Source: Aliiroseovarius sp. F47248L
Lineage (GTDB): Bacteria > Pseudomonadota > Alphaproteobacteria > Rhodobacterales > Rhodobacteraceae
NCBI RefSeq assembly: GCF_023016085.1
Contig: NZ_JALKBF010000001.1
Location: 2,780,501-2,844,500 of the forward strand
Direction of reading: 5' to 3'
DNA length: 64,000 bases
Shown: piece by piece, positions 19,780-28,538 of the stretch
How the letters are laid out: each line of letters begins with the position of its first letter
Numbering within the stretch: the stretch's first letter is position 1
Program-made: the position numbers and the translations under genes
Notes under the pieces: model-generated
Seen by the model: the letters and a program-made list of their open reading frames with translations, nothing else
Told to the model about the DNA's origin: nothing
Database searches by the model: none

Positions 19780-20229
19780 CTAAAATTTCATCACGACCGA
19801 GAAGACAATGATCAACATCAGGATCGTCGGAAATTCATTCATCATTCGATAGCGACGGCCTGTCAGCGCATTGGTTCCAGAAATAAATTCTTTGCGCCGC
19901 GCCCCCAGCCACATGTGAAACCATGTCATAAGAATAACCGACAAGCCTTTGGTCCATGGCCAGATCATTGACCAATCAACAATGCCGGGTGTGAAGACAA
20001 GCAATAGACCAAACAGCCAGGTGCTGATCATTGACGGGTTCATGATCGCCTTCAGCAGACGACGCTCCATTGTCTGAAACAGACCATCGGTTTCATTGCC
20101 TGATCCGACAATCTCGACATGATAGACAAACAATCGTGGTAGATAGAAAAGCCCAGCCATCCATGCGATCACGGACACGATATGAAGCGATTTCGTCCAA
20201 GGGTAAATATCTGCCAGAAATTCGCCCAT
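19780..20229 (-). CDS. hemJ: Protoporphyrinogen oxidase HemJ
   Basis: Membrane enzyme that oxidises protoporphyrinogen IX to protoporphyrin IX in heme synthesis. 149 residues with about four hydrophobic helices. The signature SLHIVSVIAWMAGLFYLPRLFVYHVE contains the conserved histidines and the family WMAGLFYLPRLFVYH core (described as residues about 15-39). The ATG at 20229 is preceded by AGGAG at 7 bases; a GTG nine bases earlier would overlap that site, so it is rejected. It lies directly beside the origin and reads away from it. Confidence 0.93.
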   Translation of the reverse strand: MGEFLADIYPWTKSLHIVSVIAWMAGLFYLPRLFVYHVEIVGSGNETDGLFQTMERRLLKAIMNPSMISTWLFGLLLVFTPGIVDWSMIWPWTKGLSVILMTWFHMWLGARRKEFISGTNALTGRRYRMMNEFPTILMLIIVFSVVMKF

Positions 20230-20626
20230 TCTTAGCACTCCTATTCACACGGGTCCGGTCTGCCCTTCTTAAAATAATAAAGAAGAAGAAAGAAAGATGA
20301 TGTTTATGTAGGGGCTGTGCATAATGGGGATTATTAGGTTGTCCCGGCTCTTATGAACAGGTGGATAAGAGGAGATCGGTTTAAGGGAAGAACGGTGTAA
20401 CACACTATTTAATAGCGTGAATCCTGAAAACAATCTGGGGATAACCGATAGGACAAAAAGCAAGGGTGGGCGAAAAACCTCACTCATTCAAAAACCGCTT
20501 TCCACAGTGGAGGAAACTCGAAAACTGTCTTAGGAAAGAGGTAAGTTTTCCAGTGGTGCGTTCAGGGTCGCGTTATTCGATCTTCCGAACACCGGAACAA
20601 ACAGAGTTTTTCCACAGGGTTATCAA
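20230..20626. other. oriC: Putative chromosomal replication origin (oriC)
   Basis: A 397-base gene-free region between divergent hemJ and maf. An A-rich, low-GC tract lies at about 20268-20310 and may unwind. DnaA boxes (TTATCCACA) with one mismatch are at 20316-20324, 20360-20368 and 20436-20444 (minus orientation) and 20608-20616 (plus). Two-mismatch copies are at 20351-20359 and 20498-20506. Genes on both sides point away, and parAB/parS lie 3-7 kb away. The same flanking genes are known near oriC in alphaproteobacteria. I see no small ORF worth calling here. Confidence 0.85.
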
Positions 20627-21226
20627 ATGGCCTTTTCTCTGATCTTGGCGTCGGCTTCGGAAATTCGGGCGCAATTGCTGCGCAATGCCGGGGTGGGGAT
20701 TGATATACAGCCTGCACGGATCGACGAAGAAACAATCCGCGCATCGTTAAAAGCTGACGGGGCAAGCCCACGCGATCTGGCCGATGCGCTTGCCGAATTC
20801 AAGGCCCGTAAGATCAGCGAGAAAAACCCAGGTCGTCTGGTTCTGGGCTGCGATCAAATTGCCGAACTTGGGGGCGAGGTCTTGTCCAAGCCGCAGACCG
20901 AAGAGGACGCGAAAGCGCAACTTGCCAAGATGTCGGGTCAGACTCATCGTTTGTTGTCAGCGGCCGTTCTGTATCAGGACGGAAAAGCGATATGGCGTCA
21001 TGTGGGTGTGGTGCGATTGCGAATGCGAGAGCTATCACAGGACTACATTGACAATTATGTGCCCCGCAATTGGAACAGCATCCGCCACTCTGTCGGGGCC
21101 TACAAGCTGGAAGAAGAAGGTGTTCGTCTGTTTGCCAAGGTGGATGGCGACTATTTTAATGTTCTGGGGTTGCCGCTGTCAGAGCTGCTGTCATACCTGA
21201 TCTTGCGAGGAGATCTTGAAATATGA
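20627..21226 (+). CDS. maf: Maf-family nucleotide pyrophosphatase
   Basis: House-cleaning pyrophosphatase acting on nucleoside triphosphates. 199 residues. The N-terminal LILASASEIRAQLL is the family signature; the GCDQIAELGGEVLSKP segment resembles the YceF branch (m7GTP) more than the dTTP/UTP branch. The C-terminal ALKVDG-type site reads LFAKVDGDYFNVLGLPL. The ATG at 20627 follows CAGGG at about 7 bases, and the ribosome site overlaps the last DnaA-like box of oriC. First gene of maf-aroE-coaE-dnaQ, with ATGA overlap into aroE. Confidence 0.92.
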   Translation: MAFSLILASASEIRAQLLRNAGVGIDIQPARIDEETIRASLKADGASPRDLADALAEFKARKISEKNPGRLVLGCDQIAELGGEVLSKPQTEEDAKAQLAKMSGQTHRLLSAAVLYQDGKAIWRHVGVVRLRMRELSQDYIDNYVPRNWNSIRHSVGAYKLEEEGVRLFAKVDGDYFNVLGLPLSELLSYLILRGDLEI

Positions 21227-22059
21227 GTGAACGACGTATTCCATTGGCAGGCGTGATCGGTGACCCGATCGAACATTCTTTGTCGCCGCGCCTGCATGGT
21301 CATTGGCTGCGGACGAAAGCCATACCGGGATACTACATCCCGATGCGCGTCAGTAACGAAGATTTCGCGCATGTTATTCGAACCCTTCCCAAGGCAGGGT
21401 TTGTCGGTGTGAACGTGACGATACCCCACAAGGAAACGGCGTTGAACATGGCGGATACGGTGACAGACCGTGCTGCGCTGATTGGCGCTGCCAACACACT
21501 GATCTTTCGGTCTGATGGAAAGATTTATGCGGATAATACAGATGGCTACGGATTTACCGAGAACTTGCGCCAAGGGGCGTCGGACTGGGCACCAGAAACC
21601 GGGCCAGCTGCCGTGTTCGGCGCTGGTGGGGCTGCGCGTGCTGTCATCGCATCATTGATCGAGGTCGGAGCACCCGAGATCCGCTTGGCAAACCGTACGC
21701 GTGCCCGGTCCGATGCGCTGCGGGCCGAGTTTGGAAACCGGATCAAGGTGTTCGACTGGCTGCAAGCCGGCAACATGCTGGATGATGCCATGACTGTGGT
21801 GAACACCACATCGCTTGGAATGGTGAATAAACCAGATTTCCGCGTGCCATTGGATGGATTTAATCCCAAAGCCGTGGTCACGGATTTGGTTTACACGCCG
21901 TTGCGCACGCATTTTCTGGAGGAAGCCGCGAAGGCAGGATGTGTGACTGTTGATGGGCTTGGAATGCTATTGCATCAGGCTGTCCCGGGGTTCGAGCGAT
22001 GGTTTGGACTGCGGCCCGAAGTTGACGATGCGCTGCGCAACGCAGTTCTTGGCATATGA
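21223..22059 (+). CDS. aroE: Shikimate dehydrogenase (NADP)
   Basis: Reduces 3-dehydroshikimate to shikimate in aromatic amino acid synthesis. 278 residues. The N-terminus has GVIGDPIEHSLSPRLHGHWL (shikimate-binding SLSP), then VGVNVTIPHKETAL with the catalytic lysine. The NADP region is AVFGAGGAARAVIASL with NRTRAR after it. It overlaps both neighbours by 4 bases (ATGA), so it is tightly coupled to maf and coaE. Confidence 0.95.
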   Translation: MSERRIPLAGVIGDPIEHSLSPRLHGHWLRTKAIPGYYIPMRVSNEDFAHVIRTLPKAGFVGVNVTIPHKETALNMADTVTDRAALIGAANTLIFRSDGKIYADNTDGYGFTENLRQGASDWAPETGPAAVFGAGGAARAVIASLIEVGAPEIRLANRTRARSDALRAEFGNRIKVFDWLQAGNMLDDAMTVVNTTSLGMVNKPDFRVPLDGFNPKAVVTDLVYTPLRTHFLEEAAKAGCVTVDGLGMLLHQAVPGFERWFGLRPEVDDALRNAVLGI

Positions 22060-22655
22060 GCAACCCGTTCATCATCGGTCTGACAGGGTCGATTGGCATG
22101 GGTAAATCGACCACTGCGACCATGTTTGCGGAAGAAGGTGTGCCAGTCTGGGATGCTGATGCAGCGGTTCATCGAATTTACGCACCCGGCGGGGCTGCTG
22201 TTGAGCCATTGCGCGCCATATACCCTGACGCGATTGTTGGCGGGGCGGTGGACAGGAATATTCTGAAAGACTGGATCGGAAAGGATCCCAGCGCGCTTAA
22301 GCAGATCGAAGCGGTTGTGCACCCTCTTGTCGCGCAGGACCGCGCGGATTTTATTGCCGGCTCTGATGCACCAATCGTGGTGCTTGATATTCCCCTGCTG
22401 TTTGAGACCGGCGCAGATGATCGGATGGACTTGGTCGTTGTCGTCTCTGCCCCTGCCGATTTGCAGCGTGCGCGGGTTTTGGCGCGCGGGACCATGAGCA
22501 CTGAACAGTTCAACACAATCCTTGCAAAACAGATGCCGGATGCGGAAAAACGAAAGCGCGCGGATGTGGTGATCCCAACGGAAACCATGGACGATGCGCG
22601 AACCGCCGTGAGAGCGGTCGTCACCCAAGTGAAGGAGCGTTTATCCCATGCGTGA
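22056..22655 (+). CDS. coaE: Dephospho-CoA kinase
   Basis: Last step of coenzyme A synthesis, phosphorylating the ribose 3'-hydroxyl. 199 residues. The P-loop is GLTGSIGMGKSTTATMF near the N-terminus; VWDADAAVHRIY and VVLDIPLLFETGADDRMD follow, with the LID-region arginines in ARVLARGTMS. It starts within the aroE stop and overlaps dnaQ by 8 bases. Confidence 0.95.
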   Translation: MSNPFIIGLTGSIGMGKSTTATMFAEEGVPVWDADAAVHRIYAPGGAAVEPLRAIYPDAIVGGAVDRNILKDWIGKDPSALKQIEAVVHPLVAQDRADFIAGSDAPIVVLDIPLLFETGADDRMDLVVVVSAPADLQRARVLARGTMSTEQFNTILAKQMPDAEKRKRADVVIPTETMDDARTAVRAVVTQVKERLSHA

Positions 22656-23379
22656 GATTGTGCTGGATACAGAAACCACGGGGTTTGATCCGGATGGCGG
22701 CGACCGGATCGTCGAAATCGGGTGTCTTGAACTGTATAATCACATGCCCACGGGCAAGACGTTTCACCAATATATCAACCCGGAACGCGACATGCCGGAC
22801 GAAGCGTTTGGGGTGCACGGGATCGGCCCCGACCTGCTTCTGAGCCCGCGCGCAGCGCAGGCCGGTGAGGTGACGTTGAAAGATAAACCAGTGTTCAAAC
22901 TGGTCGGGCAGGCCTTTCTGGATTTCATCGGCGACGCACGTCTGGTCATCCACAATGCCAGCTTTGACATGAAGTTTCTGAATGCCGAGCTGAAATGGAT
23001 GGGCTTGCCATTGATCCCGTGGGAGCAGGCCACCGACACGCTGGCCATCGCCCGCAAGAAATTTCCGGGCGCCCCGGCTTCGCTGGACGCGCTGTGTCGC
23101 CGGTTTGGCATCGACAATTCATCGCGCACCCTGCACGGCGCGTTGCTGGACAGTGAAATACTGGCCGAGGTGTATCTGGAGCTGATCGGTGGGCGGCAGC
23201 CTGACCTTGTGCTGGCCCCCGATCAGGGTGCCGCGTCCGAGGCGGGGGGAAATGGCGCGTGGCGTCCAACGCAGCGCCCGACGCCCCTGCCCAGCCGGGT
23301 CAGCAAAGAAGAAGCCGCCGCCCATGACGCTTTCATTGAAAAGCTGGGCGACGGTGCTGTTTGGAAAACCTATCGCTAG
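22648..23379 (+). CDS. dnaQ: DNA polymerase III epsilon subunit (3'-5' proofreading exonuclease)
   Basis: Proofreading exonuclease of the replicative polymerase. 243 residues. The DEDDh motifs are ExoI VLDTETTGFDP, ExoII VIHNASFDMKFLN and ExoIII HGALLDSEILAEVYLEL. The C-terminal tail after about residue 180 is variable and probably contacts the alpha subunit. It is the last gene of the maf-aroE-coaE-dnaQ operon and converges with secB, with 15 bases between stops. Confidence 0.95.
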   Translation: MREIVLDTETTGFDPDGGDRIVEIGCLELYNHMPTGKTFHQYINPERDMPDEAFGVHGIGPDLLLSPRAAQAGEVTLKDKPVFKLVGQAFLDFIGDARLVIHNASFDMKFLNAELKWMGLPLIPWEQATDTLAIARKKFPGAPASLDALCRRFGIDNSSRTLHGALLDSEILAEVYLELIGGRQPDLVLAPDQGAASEAGGNGAWRPTQRPTPLPSRVSKEEAAAHDAFIEKLGDGAVWKTYR

Positions 23380-23394
23380 GTGAAGCAGCTTGGG

Positions 23395-23886
23395 TCAGTT
23401 GACCTTTGCATCGCCTTGTTCAGCGGCAACGCGGCGCTCGATCTCGTGGCGATACAGCGCAAGGAAATCGACAGTATCCAGGTTCAGCGACGGGAAGCCG
23501 CCATCACGGGTCACGTCCGCCACGATGCGACGCACGAAGGGGAACAACATGCGGGGGCATTCGATCATCAGGAAGGGGTGCATCTGATCTTCGGGCACGT
23601 TTTCGACCTGAAAGATTCCGGCATATTCCAGTTCCATCAGGAACAATTGTTCGCCACCGTTCTTGTTCTTCGACCCGATCGTGTATTTCGAGATCACTTC
23701 GAACTGGTTGTCAGTCGGGCGCTTTTTGGCGTCCAGTGCGACTTCGACATTAATGTCGGGCTGAACTTCACCCTGGACACCCTTTTGAGCCAAAATATTC
23801 TCAAACGACATGTCGCGGATGAATTGGCCAAGAACCTGCATCTTGGGTTGGACAGGGGCGGTTTGTGCTTTGGCTTCCTCGGCCAT
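23395..23886 (-). CDS. secB: Protein-export chaperone SecB
   Basis: Tetrameric chaperone that holds preproteins unfolded and hands them to SecA (46.9 kb here). 163 residues. Visible family segments are QVLGQFIRDMSFENI, PDINVEVALDAKK, FLMELEYAGIFQVENVPE and CPRMLFPFVRRIVADVTRDGGFPSLNLD (given as positions about 90-135). The ATG at 23886 follows AAGGAGA at 6 bases, so a longer frame from 23928 is rejected. The SecA in this window keeps the zinc tail that binds SecB. Confidence 0.96.
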   Translation of the reverse strand: MAEEAKAQTAPVQPKMQVLGQFIRDMSFENILAQKGVQGEVQPDINVEVALDAKKRPTDNQFEVISKYTIGSKNKNGGEQLFLMELEYAGIFQVENVPEDQMHPFLMIECPRMLFPFVRRIVADVTRDGGFPSLNLDTVDFLALYRHEIERRVAAEQGDAKVN

Positions 23887-23989
23887 GATCTTCTCCTTCG
23901 GGAAAAACTGTTGGCATGTGCTTACCACCTTGACCCGGCACCCTCAACAAGGGGTTTTCCAACGCCCGGTTTGGCGCTATCTGGGCGCT

Positions 23990-24511
23990 ATGACTGATAT
24001 GATCCCCGCCTGGATAAACGGCACCTTGACCCCGGTTGATAAACTTCAGGCCCATGTGGATGGCGTGAAGCACAAAGCCGTGTCGGTGTTTTTGTTTCAC
24101 GCGGACAAGGTATTGATCCAGCAACGGGCGGCAGGAAAGTATCACACGCCTAACAAATGGGCGAACAGTTGCTGCACCCATCCGCATTGGGATGAAGATC
24201 CGCGCGATTGTGCGATCCGGCGGCTTGAAGAAGAGCTGGGGATTACTGGTGTTCAACCGAAATGGGTGGAAAAGTTGGAATATCGCGCCGATGTGGGCGG
24301 CGGGCTGATCGAACATGAGGTGGTCGATATGTTCGTCATTCACGCCGATGAAGTGCCACAGATCACCCTGAACCCATCAGAGGTGCAGGCAATCCAATGG
24401 CTGGACCGATCAACGCTAGAAAACAAAATCGTCCAAGCCCCCAACGATTTTACCCCGTGGCTGAAAATCTATATGTCCAAGTATGCAAGCTCAGTGTTTG
24501 GTCCAGCCTGA
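23990..24511 (+). CDS. idi: Isopentenyl-diphosphate delta-isomerase, type 1
   Basis: Interconverts IPP and DMAPP for isoprenoid synthesis (quinones, undecaprenyl phosphate, possibly carotenoids). 173 residues. Nudix-fold enzyme with WANSCCTHPHWDED carrying the catalytic cysteine and metal histidines and RRLEEELGI as the Nudix helix; the second-half glutamate region is HEVVDMFVIHADE. I start at ATG 23990 (MTDMIPAW); upstream extension would run antisense over secB. It sits between secB and fxsA, and its 3' end overlaps the fxsA 3' end by 21 bases. Confidence 0.93.
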   Translation: MTDMIPAWINGTLTPVDKLQAHVDGVKHKAVSVFLFHADKVLIQQRAAGKYHTPNKWANSCCTHPHWDEDPRDCAIRRLEEELGITGVQPKWVEKLEYRADVGGGLIEHEVVDMFVIHADEVPQITLNPSEVQAIQWLDRSTLENKIVQAPNDFTPWLKIYMSKYASSVFGPA

Positions 24512-24994
24512 TGGGCCTTCAACACCCGGATGTGTCGGACGTTTTTCAGGCGTTACATCGGTAAAATCCCCGTCGATCACCTCATCGTCCGGGTGATGCG
24601 GGCGCTGAGGATGCTGCTGCCCCTGTTGCCCCATCGAGAAAGTTTGAACCTGAATGCGGGACCGTGCCCAGTTGTAAACCCCGCGGCGAACGGCCGGGAT
24701 CAGCAACGCAAACCCCACGAAATCGGTGAAGAAACCAGGTGTCAAAAGCAACGCGCCGGAAAACAGGATCATCGCGCCATGGGCCAATGGCTCGGTTGGA
24801 TCGTTTAATTGACCGAAGCTTTCACGCAGTTGTGACAAGGCCAAAGCCCCCTGCGCGCGCATCAATTGCGTGCCGACGACGGCGGTCAATACAACGATTG
24901 CGAGCGTTGGCCACAAGCCAATTGCGCCCCCAACCTGAATGAACAGGGCGATCTCGATCAGCGGAACCGCGATGAACAGCGCAAAAAGCCACAT
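24491..24994 (-). CDS. fxsA: FxsA family membrane protein
   Basis: Small inner-membrane protein; in E. coli excess FxsA relieves exclusion of phage T7 by the F plasmid, but the normal role is unknown. 167 residues. The N-terminus has three or four hydrophobic stretches, including LFALFIAVPLIEIALFIQVG and LLLTPGFFTDFVGFALLIP, and the conserved GTQLMRAQG. The C-terminal 50 residues are polar, with a histidine/glutamine-rich stretch. The ATG at 24994 follows AAAGGAGA at about 8 bases. Divergent from timA and convergent with idi. Confidence 0.9.
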   Translation of the reverse strand: MWLFALFIAVPLIEIALFIQVGGAIGLWPTLAIVVLTAVVGTQLMRAQGALALSQLRESFGQLNDPTEPLAHGAMILFSGALLLTPGFFTDFVGFALLIPAVRRGVYNWARSRIQVQTFSMGQQGQQHPQRPHHPDDEVIDGDFTDVTPEKRPTHPGVEGPSGWTKH

Positions 24995-25099
24995 TGGGCA
25001 TGTCTCCTTTTCATTTCGAACGGTGGACTTGGCCCCGCTCAGCACCTACATATGTCTCCGGTTGCCGCGTTTCCATATCGCGCTTGAAAAGAGGTATAA

Positions 25100-25759
25100 A
25101 TGAGCTCATCCCTGATCCAGCTTCTGGTGCTTGCCGGAATTGCCCTGTTTCTGATTTTGCGCCTGCGCGATGTGCTTGGCACGCGGGAAGGGTTCGAAAA
25201 GCCTGTGGTGACACGAAACGATGATCGCCGCCTTGGCCGCGATCAGCTTGAAGTGATCGAAGGCGGACCCGACAGCGACATCACCGACCACGTTCCCGAA
25301 GGCAGCGCCGCCGCGCAAGCGTTGGCCGCGATGAAGGGCGCAGAGCCGTCCTTTAATGTCAGCGAGTTTCTGGGCGGTGCGCGCGGCGCATACGAGATGA
25401 TCCTGATGGGGTTCGAAGCCGGCGATCTGGCGCAGATTAAACCATTCCTCGCCGACGATGTGTATGAAACATTCGCATCCGTGATCGAGGCGCGCGAAAA
25501 GAAGGGTCTGTCTGTTGACGCCAAATTCGTAGGTCTGCGCGAGCTGAAACTGGTCGATGCCGAGTTCAACCCGGACACGAACGAAGGCGAAGTGACCGTG
25601 CGATTTATCGGTGAATTGACCTCGGTTGTGCGCGACAAGGGTGGCGACATCATCGAAGGCAACCCTAACGAAGTGAAGCGCCAGAAAGATGTCTGGACAT
25701 TTGCCCGCATTATGGGGTCGGACAATCCAAACTGGCAGCTGGTCGCCACGGGTGGATGA
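25100..25759 (+). CDS. timA: Tim44/TimA-like inner-membrane adaptor protein
   Basis: Bacterial relative of mitochondrial Tim44. 219 residues: one N-terminal membrane segment (LIQLLVLAGIALFLILRL, about 5-22), a variable linker, and the C-terminal Tim44-like domain with FLGGARGAYEMILMGFEAGDL and VWTFARIMGSDNPNWQLVATG. Its exact role in bacteria is not settled; an adaptor function at the membrane is likely. GAGGT precedes the ATG at a short spacing. Its TGA overlaps the mltA start, so the two are coupled. Confidence 0.88.
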   Translation: MSSSLIQLLVLAGIALFLILRLRDVLGTREGFEKPVVTRNDDRRLGRDQLEVIEGGPDSDITDHVPEGSAAAQALAAMKGAEPSFNVSEFLGGARGAYEMILMGFEAGDLAQIKPFLADDVYETFASVIEAREKKGLSVDAKFVGLRELKLVDAEFNPDTNEGEVTVRFIGELTSVVRDKGGDIIEGNPNEVKRQKDVWTFARIMGSDNPNWQLVATGG

Positions 25760-26787
25760 TGTTTCGGGGGCTGGCATTTGCGCTGGCCCTTTTGGGCACG
25801 CCCGCTTTTGCAGGGTTGGATGACGCCGACATCACAATTCTTTCGTTCGACGAGTTGAACGGCTGGGACCGCGACAACCATCAAGAGGCGCTGGCTGTGT
25901 TTCTGGACACCTGTCGCGATCTGGATGACCCCCAATGGCGACCAATTTGTGCGCTGGCAGCGCAGCAGGACGACGGCAAAACCTTTTTCGAGCTGTTCTT
26001 TCGCCCTGTCCTGATCCGGGATGGCAATGACCCATTGTTCACCGCCTATTATGAGCCGGAAATCCGCGGCTCACGTACGCAGTCGCTCAGATATCGCTAT
26101 CCCGTATATCGAAAACCGCCAGAGCTGAAATCGGGTGATGTCTGGTTGTCGCGCCGTGAGATCGAAGATGGCGGCGCACTTCAGGGCCGTGGGCTTGAAA
26201 TCGCTTGGGTTGAAGACCCGGTCGAGCTTCAATTTCTGCAAATTCAGGGGTCCGGACGGATTCGGCTTGCTGAAGGCGGCACCATTCGACTGGGTTATGG
26301 TGGTTCCAACGGGCACAGCTTCATGTCACTGGGCAACGAGCTTGTGCGGCAGGGAATTTATAACGAACACCAGGTTTCCCAAAAGGTCATTCAGAACTGG
26401 GTGAAACGCAATCCCGAGGCGGGGCGCGAACTGCTCTTGTCAAACCCGTCCTATGTGTTTTTCCGGCTGATCGGTAAGGTGTCAGCACACAAGGGTCCGC
26501 TGGGCGCGATGAACCGGTCGATCACCGCGCACCGGTCTGTCGCGGTTGATCCGAAATACACTGCACTGGGCGCACCGGTCTGGTTAGAGAAGAAAGGCAA
26601 AGAGCCATTCAATCGCCTGATGATCGCCCAAGATACGGGATCACGGGTCAAGGGCGCACAGCGCGCCGATATTTTCTGGGGCACCGGTGCGCACGCGGGG
26701 CGTCTGGCTGGCCAGATCCGCGATGATGGCCGGATGGTCGTACTGCTGCCGATCCAGCGTGCTTTTGCCATGCTGCCCGAGAACTAG
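25756..26787 (+). CDS. mltA: Membrane-bound lytic murein transglycosylase A
   Basis: Cleaves peptidoglycan glycan strands to 1,6-anhydromuropeptides. 343 residues. The N-terminus is a signal peptide (FRGLAFALALLGTPAFA) without a lipobox cysteine, so it is probably periplasmic rather than lipid-anchored. The MltA domain has FTAYYEPEIRGS, the substrate groove IQGSGRIRLAEGG and the C-terminal 3D domain QDTGSRVKGAQRADIFWG, which contains the catalytic aspartate. Start ATG 25756 (or 25759) overlaps timA; smr follows after 2 bases. Confidence 0.94.
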   Translation: MMFRGLAFALALLGTPAFAGLDDADITILSFDELNGWDRDNHQEALAVFLDTCRDLDDPQWRPICALAAQQDDGKTFFELFFRPVLIRDGNDPLFTAYYEPEIRGSRTQSLRYRYPVYRKPPELKSGDVWLSRREIEDGGALQGRGLEIAWVEDPVELQFLQIQGSGRIRLAEGGTIRLGYGGSNGHSFMSLGNELVRQGIYNEHQVSQKVIQNWVKRNPEAGRELLLSNPSYVFFRLIGKVSAHKGPLGAMNRSITAHRSVAVDPKYTALGAPVWLEKKGKEPFNRLMIAQDTGSRVKGAQRADIFWGTGAHAGRLAGQIRDDGRMVVLLPIQRAFAMLPEN

Positions 26788-26789
26788 GA

Positions 26790-27383
26790 ATGGCCCGCCG
26801 CCCCAGACATCTGAGCGCCGAAGACAAAGCGCTTTGGAAAAAGGTGGCGGACAGCACCGAGCGGATGCACGCTGCCCGTCCGCTGGTCGAATTGCCTGCG
26901 GCAAACTCGCCTTTGACGAAAAAACCGCAGCCGAAAGCGTGCCACCCGGCGTTTCAAGTTGGGCAGAACACCAAGCCAAACGCCCTGCCCCATGATCTTG
27001 CACCGTCCTTATCCAACAGCGTTGCCAGCCAGCCTGTGTCGATGGATCGCAAGACATTCGGCAAGATGAAAAAGGGGCGCTTGTCGCCCGAATCGCGGAT
27101 TGACTTGCACGGAATGACCATCGCGCAAGCGCATCCCGTTCTGATACGGTTCATACTTGATGCGGCCGCTGCCGATCGCAGGTTGGTTCTGGTGATTACT
27201 GGCAAGGGTAAGCATCGTGACGATGGCGGGCCTATTCCGGTGCGGCACGGCGTGTTGCGTCATCAGGTGCCGCACTGGCTGAACACTATGCCGCTAAAGC
27301 AGTATGTTTTGCAAATAACCGAGGCGCATTTGAAGCATGGCGGTCAGGGGGCGTACTACGTCTATCTGCGCAGACGCCGCTGA
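26790..27383 (+). CDS. Smr domain protein
   Basis: 197 residues. A basic, low-complexity N-terminal half (to about residue 95) is followed by a Smr domain: RIDLHGMTIAQAHPVL carries the conserved DLHG motif, then VLVITGKGKH and a C-terminal ITEAHLKHGGQGAYYVYLRR. Free-standing Smr domains are nucleases related to the C-terminal part of MutS2, and some act on stalled ribosomes; the function of this one is not known. It starts 2 bases after mltA and completes the timA-mltA-smr operon. Confidence 0.9.
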   Translation: MARRPRHLSAEDKALWKKVADSTERMHAARPLVELPAANSPLTKKPQPKACHPAFQVGQNTKPNALPHDLAPSLSNSVASQPVSMDRKTFGKMKKGRLSPESRIDLHGMTIAQAHPVLIRFILDAAAADRRLVLVITGKGKHRDDGGPIPVRHGVLRHQVPHWLNTMPLKQYVLQITEAHLKHGGQGAYYVYLRRRR

Positions 27384-27386
27384 TCG

Positions 27387-28481
27387 CTATTGCGTAATGG
27401 GTGTCACAATCAGGCGCGTCGCATTTTGCACCACCAAGACAGTGCCGGGGATGAGCCCAACACGTGTGGATGGATCGCCCCCATAGGCTGCACCAAGGTC
27501 CGGTACTTTCTGCAACAGGCGCAGGAAGGACGGCGAAGCCAGGGCAGTTGCGTGGTCGATCTTGCCATCGCTAAATGCGGAAATATCGACCATGGTCACA
27601 TCAAGCGCGGCCAGCTTCTGCACATCGGTTGTGTTGCCCAAGCGCGCGGTTTGTCCGGTCAGACTGGCCGACAGACGCAGCGCGATGTCGCGAGTTGAAG
27701 AGAAAATGTAAAACGGCTGCGGCAGTTTGCCGATCCGATCAGCCTGAGCGCGGAAGACGTCAATATCAATGTCGGGCGAGATCAGAATAACGCCACTGAT
27801 CTTGCGCAATCCATTTTGGCCATCGGCGATGGTCATCTGGCGCATCGTTTCCATCGCCAGTAGTGCACCCATCGAATGCCCGACCAGCAGAATCTCGTCT
27901 GCGCCAGCTTCCGAAACCGCCCGGATCGTCGCCTCCAACCCGTCGCGCGCAATCAGCATCGAGTCACGGTCATACCCATAGCCCAAAGGATGCCCGGCGC
28001 TGGGCCAGGAATAATGAACGGGCAGGAACGGCAAATCCAGATCTTCGGAAATCTGCGCAAACCGATACAACCCCTCTGCAAAGTTGTTGTTGAAGCCGTG
28101 CACGAAAATAATGGCCGTGCGCTGTTCGGCCCGTCTGTGCGCAAGCTCGCCGCGCAGCGCGGTTCGGAAATCACCTTGTGTAGTCAGGGGCAAAAAGCTG
28201 TCCAACAGAAAATGCGTTGACGGGTCGGGTGTTTTGCGTCGCGGCCATTCGATGCTTCCCGGCTCACGGTCGCGCGGAACCGAAACGTCGTAGCGACCGA
28301 AGACCAAGTCGCGACTGCGGTTGCCGCTTGGAAAACCTTGCTCGTCCATTTCGCGCGTCGTGCCGACATAGATACGCTGTAAATCGCCGATTTTTGCCGC
28401 GCCTTCAAATAGCGTGATCTTCCCGCGCGGCGCACAGGAGGCAAGCAGCAAGACAATGACAAGGTGATGAACAATACGCAC
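27387..28481 (-). CDS. Alpha/beta-hydrolase lipoprotein (DUF900/COG4782-like)
   Basis: 364 residues. The N-terminus is a lipoprotein signal with lipobox LASC at about residues 13-16. The body is an alpha/beta hydrolase of the DUF900 type: IIFVHGFNNNFAEGLYRF is the oxyanion region, LLVGHSMGALLAMETM contains the nucleophile serine, ISPDIDIDVF the probable acid, and KIDHATALASP the likely histidine. The substrate is unknown; esterase or lipase activity is likely. The start is GTG 28481, with AGGAG 7 bases upstream. It converges with smr. Confidence 0.85.
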   Translation of the reverse strand: MRIVHHLVIVLLLASCAPRGKITLFEGAAKIGDLQRIYVGTTREMDEQGFPSGNRSRDLVFGRYDVSVPRDREPGSIEWPRRKTPDPSTHFLLDSFLPLTTQGDFRTALRGELAHRRAEQRTAIIFVHGFNNNFAEGLYRFAQISEDLDLPFLPVHYSWPSAGHPLGYGYDRDSMLIARDGLEATIRAVSEAGADEILLVGHSMGALLAMETMRQMTIADGQNGLRKISGVILISPDIDIDVFRAQADRIGKLPQPFYIFSSTRDIALRLSASLTGQTARLGNTTDVQKLAALDVTMVDISAFSDGKIDHATALASPSFLRLLQKVPDLGAAYGGDPSTRVGLIPGTVLVVQNATRLIVTPITQ

Positions 28482-28538
28482 GTGTGGCTCCTCGGGTTCC
28501 GCCCTTGGATACCCGAGGATTTGATGTCTGCATAGACA

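Noticed and set aside
20231..20240. CIRCE half-site TTAGCACTC beside hemJ
   Set aside because: The partner GAGTGCTAA at 9 bases is absent, and the bases are explained by the hemJ ribosome site AGGAG and its flanks.
24092..24107. parS-like TGTTTCACGCGGACAA inside idi
   Set aside because: Only 12 of 16 match and the right half is lost. The bases encode the conserved FLFHADK segment of Idi, which explains them.
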